A DNA stretch of 64,000 nucleotides from JAKFWF01 sp031374115 (GTDB lineage Bacteria > Pseudomonadota > Alphaproteobacteria > Rhizobiales > Hyphomicrobiaceae). The position numbers and the translations under genes were made by a program. The stretch lies in the NCBI GenBank assembly GCA_031374115.1, contig JANMNO010000059.1, forward strand, positions 22,879 through 86,878, read 5' to 3'. Positions 9,170-15,978 of the stretch are shown one piece after another; positions within the stretch are counted from its first letter, which is position 1, and each line of letters opens with the position of its first letter. A model generated the notes under the pieces. That model saw only the letters and a program-made list of their open reading frames with translations, searched no databases and was not told the DNA's origin.

Positions 9170-10579
9170 ATGCTCGATCTTGTGATCACGGGCGGGACCG
9201 TTGCCACGGCCAGCGACACTTTCAAATGTGATGTCGGCATTCGAGACGGGCGGGTGGTGGCCCTTGGCGAGGCCTTAGGCGAGGCGCGCGAGGTGATCGA
9301 CGCGCGCGATCGTCTTGTGCTTCCGGGCGGCATCGACAGCCACGTTCACCTTGCGCAGCCGAGCGGGCCTGGCATCGTCATGGCCGATGATTTCGAGAGC
9401 GGGACGCGCTCGGCAGCCTTCGGCGGCAACACGCTGGTGATGCCATTCTGCATGCAGCAGAAGGGCCAAAGTCTGCGACAAGCATTGAAGGACTATCACG
9501 CGACCGCTGCCGGCAAGTGCCACATCGACGTGAGTTTTCACCTGATCATTTCGGATCCGACACCCAGTGTGCTCGGCCAGGAATTGCCGGCGCTCGTGGA
9601 CGACGGTTACACGTCTTTCAAAGTCTTCATGACGTATCAGGACCTGGCTCTATCGGATTACCAGATGCTCGAGGTCTTCACGACCGCGCGCGAAACCGGT
9701 GCGCTGGTCATGGTGCATGCCGAGAACTATGACGCGATCCGCTTTCTGACGGACCGGTTGGAGCGAGCCGGAAAAACTGCGCCGAAGTTCCACGCAGCAT
9801 CACGACCAATACCCGTCGAACGCGAAGCTACACATCGCGCCATTAGTCTTGCGGAGTTGATCGACGTTCCGATCATGGTAGTGCACGTCTCCAATGGTCC
9901 GGCCATGGAGGAGATCCGGCGTGCGCAATCGCGCGGCCTGAAAGTGATGGGCGAGACGTGCCCGCAATATCTCGTGCTCACCGAGAAGGATATGGACGGC
10001 CTCAACATGGAGGGCGCCAAATACGTGTGCAGCCCGCCACCGCGCGATATCGCAAGCCAGCAAGCGTGTTGGCGCGGGATTGAAACCGGCGTATTCCAGG
10101 TCTTCTCGTCGGACCACTGCCCGTTCCGCTACGATGATCCGCAAGGCAAGCTCACACCAAACGGCCGAACAAGTTTCAGATGGGTGCCGAATGGGATTCC
10201 CGGGGTTGAGACCCGGTTGCCAATTCTATTCTCGGAGGGCGTCGTCAAAGGGCGGATCACGCTCAATCAGTTCGTCGCGCTGTCGTCGACGAACCACGCG
10301 CGTATCTATGGATTGCATCCAACGAAAGGTACGATCGCGATCGGCGCCGACGCCGACATCGTGTTGTGGGACCCGGCGCGTCGCGTAACGATTGCTGCCG
10401 CCGATCTCCATCAAGGTTCTGACTACACGCCCTACGAAGGATTGGAAGTGACGGGTTGGCCGCAAACGACGATCGTGCGGGGGCAGGTCGTCGTGCGGGA
10501 CGGCTTATTGACCGGTGCGACCACCCATGGCCAGCACGTCGCGCGGGAACGGTCCGCCTACGCAAAACCCCGAGCTTGA
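9170..10579 (+). CDS. hydA: Dihydropyrimidinase / D-hydantoinase-type cyclic amidohydrolase
   Basis: This 469-residue enzyme belongs to the dihydropyrimidinase/hydantoinase branch of the amidohydrolase superfamily. The binuclear metal site is visible: HVHLAQP near residue 60, the probable carboxylated lysine in TSFKVFMTYQ near residue 147, histidines in MVHAEN and VVHVSNG, and the aspartate in SSDHCPF. It would reversibly hydrolyse 5,6-dihydropyrimidines or 5-substituted hydantoins to N-carbamoyl amino acids. A GAGGAAAG ribosome-binding site precedes ATG 9170. It follows hyuB by 39 bases. A metal-dependent ring-opener beside the ATP-dependent HyuAB pair is unusual; it may act on a different ring or stereoisomer. 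Confidence 0.92.
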   Translation: MLDLVITGGTVATASDTFKCDVGIRDGRVVALGEALGEAREVIDARDRLVLPGGIDSHVHLAQPSGPGIVMADDFESGTRSAAFGGNTLVMPFCMQQKGQSLRQALKDYHATAAGKCHIDVSFHLIISDPTPSVLGQELPALVDDGYTSFKVFMTYQDLALSDYQMLEVFTTARETGALVMVHAENYDAIRFLTDRLERAGKTAPKFHAASRPIPVEREATHRAISLAELIDVPIMVVHVSNGPAMEEIRRAQSRGLKVMGETCPQYLVLTEKDMDGLNMEGAKYVCSPPPRDIASQQACWRGIETGVFQVFSSDHCPFRYDDPQGKLTPNGRTSFRWVPNGIPGVETRLPILFSEGVVKGRITLNQFVALSSTNHARIYGLHPTKGTIAIGADADIVLWDPARRVTIAAADLHQGSDYTPYEGLEVTGWPQTTIVRGQVVVRDGLLTGATTHGQHVARERSAYAKPRA

Positions 10580-10658
10580 GGTCACCTGTGCCCCAGAGCA
10601 CAGCCAACGTGTGTTGTCGCGGCTACCTTGGCCTCGCAACCTCGTATGGAGAAATGAC

Positions 10659-11453
10659 ATGGATCGGAAATCTCTTGCAACGGCTGGTGCGCTGCTTTGT
10701 GCTGCCGCCTCGACATGCTCGCCGGCGACTGCTTACGCAACGTCTCTGGACTATCAGAAAGGATCGAGTGGATATGGTAGCCGGGGATACACTGGCTACG
10801 GCTCTACCTGCAATCACTCGGCCCGGGTCTATTCTTGGAAAGCGCCAAAGGCGCCCGTCATCCAGGAAAGCATCAGGCCCGGAGGCCTCGACAAGGCGCC
10901 CTCCACGCCAGATGGGAGCTCCGATCGCGAGGACGCCGATCGCGACCCTTCGATGCGAGACCCCGGCTTCACCGAAGAAGACGAAATCGAAACCGGTTCG
11001 CTGTCGCCGCGTCCTGGCGATATCGGCGCTAAAGAGGGACGCCGGTCTAAATCCAGCGCAGCACCAGCGGTCGGTCCAGGCAAAAACGAACGACCTAAAC
11101 CGGTCTCGGTGACGCCGGCTCCGGCGCAGTCGGGACCACAGCAGCGGATGCAGTCAACGCGGACACCTAGTCCGAAAGGCGAGAATGCGCAGACGGCTGG
11201 CGCCAAAATTAGGCCTCAACCCTCCGCGAGCCGAACGGCACAGGCAGCACTACCGGAGGGTTTGCGCTCTCAGACAACAAGTATTTCTCCCGATCAGTTT
11301 CTCGAGCGATGCACCAAGGCCGGCGGCGACGCGTCTGGAAACCGCGATCGTGGAACTGCATGCGAGATGCCATCCGGTGAAAATGCCAAATGTATCTGGG
11401 CCGAAAAGAGCGGCCATTGGCTAGGCAGTTGCATTGCCCGTGAAGTGAACTGA
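10659..11453 (+). CDS. Secreted proline/serine-rich protein of unknown function
   Basis: The chosen start, ATG 10659 with GGAG upstream, gives a 264-residue protein with a signal peptide (MDRKSLATAGALLCAAASTC, cleaved near AYA about residue 27). The mature part opens with a Tyr/Gly-rich patch (YGSRGYTGYGS) and has a long low-complexity linker rich in Pro, Ser, Lys and Arg. It ends with a compact block containing three cysteines (ERCTKAGGD, TACEMPSGE, KCIWAEKSG) plus a last one in GSCIAREVN. I do not recognise a family. It sits 79 bases after hydA but seems to have its own translation signal and ends at a strong terminator, convergent with the CHASE2 cyclase gene. A longer frame from 10515 exists but overlaps hydA and loses the signal peptide. 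Confidence 0.65.
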   Translation: MDRKSLATAGALLCAAASTCSPATAYATSLDYQKGSSGYGSRGYTGYGSTCNHSARVYSWKAPKAPVIQESIRPGGLDKAPSTPDGSSDREDADRDPSMRDPGFTEEDEIETGSLSPRPGDIGAKEGRRSKSSAAPAVGPGKNERPKPVSVTPAPAQSGPQQRMQSTRTPSPKGENAQTAGAKIRPQPSASRTAQAALPEGLRSQTTSISPDQFLERCTKAGGDASGNRDRGTACEMPSGENAKCIWAEKSGHWLGSCIAREVN

Positions 11454-11473
11454 CCATCGATTACGAATGCGAC

Positions 11474-11509
11474 GAGCCGTACGCGCGAGCGTGCGGCTCT
11501 CCGTTTTTT
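11474..11509 (+). terminator. Intrinsic terminator after the secreted protein gene
   Basis: A GC-rich hairpin pairs GAGCCG (11474-11479) with CGGCTC (11494-11499), extended by CGC/GCG pairing inside, and is followed by six T residues (11504-11509). It lies 20 bases past the upstream stop codon and just outside the 3' end of the convergent cyclase gene. Confidence 0.8.
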
Positions 11510-11531
11510 GACGGCCTAATGCGGGCGCCAT

Positions 11532-13634
11532 TCAGGTTTTCGGCAGCTGCCTCTTGTTGATCAGCCGTGCCAATGCCAGATCCTCCGGGTGCCGCACCGA
11601 CAATGCTTCGAGCGCTACTAGACACGAGTGTTCCTTCTCGGAGCCAGCCTTGCCAAGTGCCGATAGATACGCCTCTCGATCGGCTGCTGAGAAACTTTCT
11701 GGCCATAATCCGTAAACGGCGATGGGAGCACTGAGACCGCGGAGCTGTAGCTCGCCGAGTGGGCGAACTGCATGCGGCGGCAACAGCGCCGTGGTCCCTG
11801 GCCCAATCGCAATGCGCGTGCCCAGGTCGCGAGTCGCAGTCTCCAGCCGTGCCGCAGTATTTATGGCGGACCCATGTGCCGTGTAGTCGAGTTTGCGGCT
11901 GCCGCCAACGTCGCCGACAATCGCAGGACCCGTTTCGATCCCGATGCACGTCGCGCCAAACCCGATCGCGGCCGGGCCACTCTCTTTCCGATAAGTCTCG
12001 CCGAAGCGCGAAATGGCAACAGCGCAATCGACAGCCTTGGCAGCATGATCGGCTTGGTCGAAAGGAACGTTGAACATTGCGTGCACGGCATCGCCGACAA
12101 TCTTGTCGATAAGCCCGCCGTGATCGATCACAAGACGTGCGATCCCGTCGAAGTATCCATCCAGAGCCGCGATCAAGGCTTCAGGCTCCGTTCGATCCGC
12201 CATCGCGGTGAACCCTTCGATGTCGGTGAACATGGCGGTAACCGGCCGCCGTTCTCCGGCAAGCTTCAGCACCCCGGGTTCCGCGACGAGACGGCGGACC
12301 ACTGCCGGGGCAAGATGTTGCTCGAAGCGCCTCCGGATGGCGGCCTCTCTCCGGCGGACATCGGACGCAGCCATTAGCATCGCGGTGGCGGAGGCGACGA
12401 CGACAGCCTCGGCAACAAGCAGCGGATCGACGAGGTAATGAAACCTGATGAACGTTGCCAGCGCGAGGCTGAGCCAAACTCCCACCAGTACGATGGCGAT
12501 CCCTCCTGCGCGAGCTGGGTGCAAGGACGCTCCGCTCCATGCGGCGGCAGCGGCGGCGGCCAGCGCAGCAATGAGTTCGGCGACCATGATCCAGTGCGGC
12601 CGCAATGGAGTAACGCCGGAGAGCATCTGCTGCACGGCGGTGGCCTGTAGCTGCGAAGCAGGCACCAGCATGCCATCGTGAGCAAGACGCAATCCGCCCG
12701 CCTCCGGCGCTGAGCTGCCAAGGATTACGATCCGTCCTTGAAGAATGGCCAGTGCCGCAGCGTCTTTCGACAAAAGCCGCGTGGCGGAAACGGTGTCGAC
12801 GGTGGCTCGCTCCGTGGGCGTTGGAACGAGCCGGAACATTCCATCTTGATCGAGGGGCAATACGGTTGCGCCGATAGCGATCTGGCGCGGGCGTTCGGAC
12901 AAGATCAGGGTTTGAGCCTGGCGGGCTAAGCGGGCCACTTCGACGGCGAAGCCGGGCACGAGCCGCTGTTCGGCGACAGTGACGATCGGTACGCGGCGCA
13001 CGACGCCATCAATATCCCCCGGCACGGCGAGCACTCCCAGCCCCGTCGCGCCAGATCGCAAGCTCGCCGACGGTCCGATCAAGCCCGCGGCGTGCCAAAG
13101 CCGTTCGGCACTGAAACGGGCGCGGGTTACGATCGGATGCACACCCTCGAAGCCATGCACGACGGTTGGATCCAAAGCGAGCCCAAGTACGATCGATTGT
13201 CCGTCAATGGCTGCGGCGAGTGCCCGGTCTCCATCGACGAGGTTTTCGGCGAGCCTGGCCAGCGACTGGTCCCCGGTCTGCGTTGCAAGATATCGGGCGA
13301 TCGAGGCGGGGGACGAGCCGTCGCTGCCCTCGAACAGGATGTCGATGCCGACGACGATCGGATCAGCACTTCGGATGACGGTAACGAGCTCCGCGATTTT
13401 GTCTCGCCGCCAAGGCCACGCGCCGTTGGCAGCCAAAGTCGCCCGATCGATGTCGACGAACACCGGTCGCGGAGAAACCTGGCCGGACATGCGCTCTGCG
13501 CCGAGCATCATCACGGTGTCATGACCACGTTCACGGATGGTAATGCCCCACGCCGTCTGGCCCATTGCCCAGGCTGCCGACGTGGCGACGGCGCTCAGCA
13601 TGGCCACTATGGCCCAACGTGGCACGGTGTACAT
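11532..13634 (-). CDS. CHASE2-domain membrane adenylate/guanylate cyclase
   Basis: This 700-residue protein has an N-terminal hydrophobic anchor and a CHASE2 sensor domain (residues about 45-340; RPVFVDIDRATLAANGAWPW and VVGIDILFEGSDGSS are typical). Two or three transmembrane helices (about 345-420), a short linker and a class III cyclase domain (about 460-640) follow. Metal-binding aspartates are in AMFTDIEGF and IVGDAVHAMF. The base-specifying Lys (LIDKIVGD) and Asp (LDYTAHG) fit ATP, and the transition-state Asn and Arg are present in INTAARLE. It should sense an extracytoplasmic cue and make cAMP. The genes upstream on the same strand encode a cAMP-binding-type Crp/Fnr regulator and a FecR protein, so a local circuit is likely. 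Confidence 0.92.
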   Translation of the reverse strand: MYTVPRWAIVAMLSAVATSAAWAMGQTAWGITIRERGHDTVMMLGAERMSGQVSPRPVFVDIDRATLAANGAWPWRRDKIAELVTVIRSADPIVVGIDILFEGSDGSSPASIARYLATQTGDQSLARLAENLVDGDRALAAAIDGQSIVLGLALDPTVVHGFEGVHPIVTRARFSAERLWHAAGLIGPSASLRSGATGLGVLAVPGDIDGVVRRVPIVTVAEQRLVPGFAVEVARLARQAQTLILSERPRQIAIGATVLPLDQDGMFRLVPTPTERATVDTVSATRLLSKDAAALAILQGRIVILGSSAPEAGGLRLAHDGMLVPASQLQATAVQQMLSGVTPLRPHWIMVAELIAALAAAAAAAWSGASLHPARAGGIAIVLVGVWLSLALATFIRFHYLVDPLLVAEAVVVASATAMLMAASDVRRREAAIRRRFEQHLAPAVVRRLVAEPGVLKLAGERRPVTAMFTDIEGFTAMADRTEPEALIAALDGYFDGIARLVIDHGGLIDKIVGDAVHAMFNVPFDQADHAAKAVDCAVAISRFGETYRKESGPAAIGFGATCIGIETGPAIVGDVGGSRKLDYTAHGSAINTAARLETATRDLGTRIAIGPGTTALLPPHAVRPLGELQLRGLSAPIAVYGLWPESFSAADREAYLSALGKAGSEKEHSCLVALEALSVRHPEDLALARLINKRQLPKT

Positions 13635-13767
13635 TTACTGATCGCTTTTCCGCGCGGGTAGTGAAGCGTTATGCCGAGGCGGCGCCAGACAGGGCCGGCA
13701 CCGCCATCCATCGGGTCGCCATAGCGCGACCCGTTAGCCAAAGATTGAACCATTCCACTGATGATTA

Positions 13768-14028
13768 TCAATAACCACCGGAGCATTCGTAGTACCGGTT
13801 CTTCCAGTAGAACGAACCGGAGTGCTTCCATTTCCAGTAGTAGTAGCCGCAGCCTGAGCCATTGTAGGACACATAGCTAGGGCCGTAGTGCTTATAGAAG
13901 CCGAAGTGCTTGCCATGGTGACCGTGACGGTGGCCACCTCCGTGCCGCCCACCAGCTTCGACTGCCGTCACAACGCCGGTTGCCAAAATGCCCGCAGCCA
14001 AGACGCCTTGTAAGATTTGTTTCTTCAT
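13768..14028 (-). CDS. Small secreted His/Gly/Tyr-rich protein
   Basis: ATG 14028 preceded by GAGG gives an 86-residue protein; a longer in-frame start at 14130 would bury the signal peptide. The first 25 or so residues (MKKQILQGVLAAGILATGVV) form a signal peptide. The mature part is a histidine/glycine run (GGRHGGGHRHGHHGKHFGFY) followed by a strongly aromatic stretch rich in Tyr and Trp, with two cysteines. The composition suggests a metal-binding or surface protein, but no family is recognised. It lies between the Crp-like gene and the CHASE2 cyclase gene in the same orientation, with 184 bases upstream that could hold its own promoter. Confidence 0.65.
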   Translation of the reverse strand: MKKQILQGVLAAGILATGVVTAVEAGGRHGGGHRHGHHGKHFGFYKHYGPSYVSYNGSGCGYYYWKWKHSGSFYWKNRYYECSGGY

Positions 14029-14212
14029 GTCGATGTCCTCGGTTCCTGATGAAACAGCGGCGCACCTAGTTTCTGTTCCGGTTGCCGCATCGCGACTTTC
14101 AGCATTTGCTATCGGTCGTCGATGTAGCAATCATGCCGGTAACGATGGGGACCGGCAGTGTCGTGCAGCACAGGGGCTGCAGAAAAAATTATTGGGACCA
14201 AAAAATCCTGCG

Positions 14213-14917
14213 TCACTCGTCTTCGCTCTCGAGCAATTCCGTGAGACCGGTGGGATCGGTGACAATCAGGTGTTGCTTGTCGAGGGATACGAGCCCGCGA
14301 TCGCGGAGATCATTGAGCTGACGGTTTGTATTTTCGCGCGATAGGCCGGCATAGGTTGCAAGCTCGGTCTGCGACAGCCGGAGATCAATACGTGTTTGAC
14401 CATCTACGACCCGGCCATGGTGCTGAGCCAGGCGAAGGAGAGCGGCCGCGACCCTGCGTGACATGACGAGTGACGACGCCTCGACGATCGCGGATGCATG
14501 CCGGAGCTTCTCGCACAAAACACAGATAATCCCGATCAGAGCGTCGGGATGGCTTTTCAGCACTGGCAACAGGTCTCGCCGGTTGAGGAAGAGGACTTCG
14601 GTATCTTCCATGGCGATAGCATCGGCTGTGCGCTCGCCACCGTCGAACACGGCAAGCTCACCGATCATCCCGCCGACGCCGAGAAAGTTGAACGTGATGT
14701 CGCGCGCCTCGACCGTGACTACGGCAATCTTGACGCGACCCGAGATGACCACCGCCAGTGAGTCGCCGCGTTCACCTCGTCGAAGGATTACGCTGCCGCG
14801 CCCAAAACGGTGTACGCGGGCATATTTGGCAAGCTGCTCGATCTTCTCACGTGGCAGTCCGCGCAGCATGCTGCTGGCAGCTAGCAGATCGATGACGGTA
14901 TGTTCGGGTGCCGCCAT
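14213..14917 (-). CDS. Crp/Fnr family transcriptional regulator, cAMP-binding type
   Basis: The 234-residue protein has an N-terminal cyclic-nucleotide-binding domain (about residues 15-130) and a C-terminal Crp-type winged helix (about 150-225; LSQTELATYAGLSRENTNRQ). The phosphate-binding cassette reads IGELAVFDGGERTADA. It keeps the Glu and the Arg-Thr that contact cAMP in CRP, and there is no Fnr-type N-terminal cysteine cluster, so a cyclic nucleotide is the likely ligand. The start codon overlaps the fecR stop by one base (TAATG), so the two are translationally coupled. A membrane adenylate cyclase gene lies downstream on the same strand. Confidence 0.92.
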   Translation of the reverse strand: MAAPEHTVIDLLAASSMLRGLPREKIEQLAKYARVHRFGRGSVILRRGERGDSLAVVISGRVKIAVVTVEARDITFNFLGVGGMIGELAVFDGGERTADAIAMEDTEVLFLNRRDLLPVLKSHPDALIGIICVLCEKLRHASAIVEASSLVMSRRVAAALLRLAQHHGRVVDGQTRIDLRLSQTELATYAGLSRENTNRQLNDLRDRGLVSLDKQHLIVTDPTGLTELLESEDE

Positions 14918-15528
14918 TATTCGACAAGCGCAAAGGCGCGGCGGATCGCCGAGGGACGCCAGCGGGCTGCGCGCAGTGGCGGCGCGCCAGGTGTCCGGAT
15001 GGTGGTGCCCAGCCCATCGACCAGGCGCACATTTCGTCCTGCCGCTGTAACAACGACCTCGCCGTGATCTACGAAAACTCCGAATCCGCGACGAGTAGGA
15101 CCAGCGAAAAATCGCGTGCCGCGAACCGCCAGCAGTCCATATGGACTGCGCAAGTAAGTCTCGCCCTTGATGCCTGCCGATGGACGGTCGAACAGTAACG
15201 CACCATCTTCAAGCTCCAATTCGCCGCCGGCGTCAGCGATGTGACGATCGATGCGCACCCTGGTGGCAGCGCCGAGCTTGAGAGAGGTCTGCGCGCCAAG
15301 CTGCATCGCGAGACGGGAACGCGCCTGGGTCGCTACCAGATCGCCCAGAAAAATGGCATCGGCAAGCAGCAATTTCCTGCCAAGCCCACTGTGTTCGGCA
15401 GTTGCCTGGCCCTGTAAAGCGCTTACGGCGCCTACGCTTTCTGACGGCGCAGCATGTGCAGGTTGCGCAGGTGGGAACGCTAAGCCTAGAGCGGCGCCCG
15501 CGATCATATGACGTCGATTGATCATCAT
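14917..15528 (-). CDS. FecR-domain exported protein
   Basis: The 203-residue protein starts with a Tat-like signal (INRRHMIAGAALGLAF, cleaved near AHA about residue 27) followed by a FecR beta-domain: VGAVSALQGQATAEH, RSRLAMQLGAQTSLKLG, ELEDGALLFDRPSAG, VRGTRFFAG and VFVDHGEVVVTA. Single-domain exported FecR proteins of this kind frequently neighbour CHASE2-type signalling proteins. Here the gene heads the minus-strand module fecR / crp-like / small secreted protein / CHASE2 cyclase. It may modulate or present the signal to the CHASE2 sensor; this role is inference. Confidence 0.88.
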   Translation of the reverse strand: MMINRRHMIAGAALGLAFPPAQPAHAAPSESVGAVSALQGQATAEHSGLGRKLLLADAIFLGDLVATQARSRLAMQLGAQTSLKLGAATRVRIDRHIADAGGELELEDGALLFDRPSAGIKGETYLRSPYGLLAVRGTRFFAGPTRRGFGVFVDHGEVVVTAAGRNVRLVDGLGTTIRTPGAPPLRAARWRPSAIRRAFALVE

Positions 15529-15978
15529 GTGACGAACCTTCTAGAAGCGTTTTCGTCAAACCGGCTAACCGGCAAGGGGCTCATGTCTGTAGGGGTACCG
15601 AGAGGCCTAAGACAATGGCAACACGGGGACCGCTGACTTGGCTTTATGCGCGAAGCAGGTCGAACCGCATCGTTCTATCCGGTCGCAAGTTTGCCACATC
15701 ACTGGACTGCTTGGCTAGCATCGCGCGTAAGTGTGACGTTGTGTTGGAAGGCACAGACGAATTTCCCAGCCTCATCGTGTTCGGTAACAATGCGCTCGCA
15801 GCGAGCGTCAGCATCGAGGCTGGATGCTTGGCATGGCGATAAAACTACCGGTCGAACCATGCCAGAAACCAACGAGCTTCACGTATCCTGCTGGCAATGA
15901 GTCCCTGGACCGACCGCTTGCAACCCGTCTGGCGGTGCTTCAGGATCGGGCACAGCTTAAGGGATACAGGTTCGGCTC
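15529..15978. other. 450-base intergenic region without a convincing gene
   Basis: This stretch separates the divergent fecR module and the flavoprotein gene and must contain both promoters. Short open frames are present (for example 15615-15842), but none has a ribosome-binding site together with a recognisable product. A small inverted repeat (CCGGCTAACCGG) lies near 15560-15573, close to the fecR start. I see no RNA gene. Confidence 0.5.

Noticed and set aside
10456..11112. Open frame overlapping hydA and the secreted protein gene
   Set aside because: The alternative frame from ATG 10659 has a ribosome-binding site and signal peptide; this one is rich in Arg/Pro without structure.
14153..14190. 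Hairpin GCAGC/GCTGC followed by A residues as a terminator
   Set aside because: For the minus-strand genes the T-run would precede the stem, and on the plus strand no gene ends there.
15615..15842. 75-codon frame in the fecR-flavoprotein spacer
   Set aside because: No ribosome-binding site, no recognisable product and position in a promoter region.
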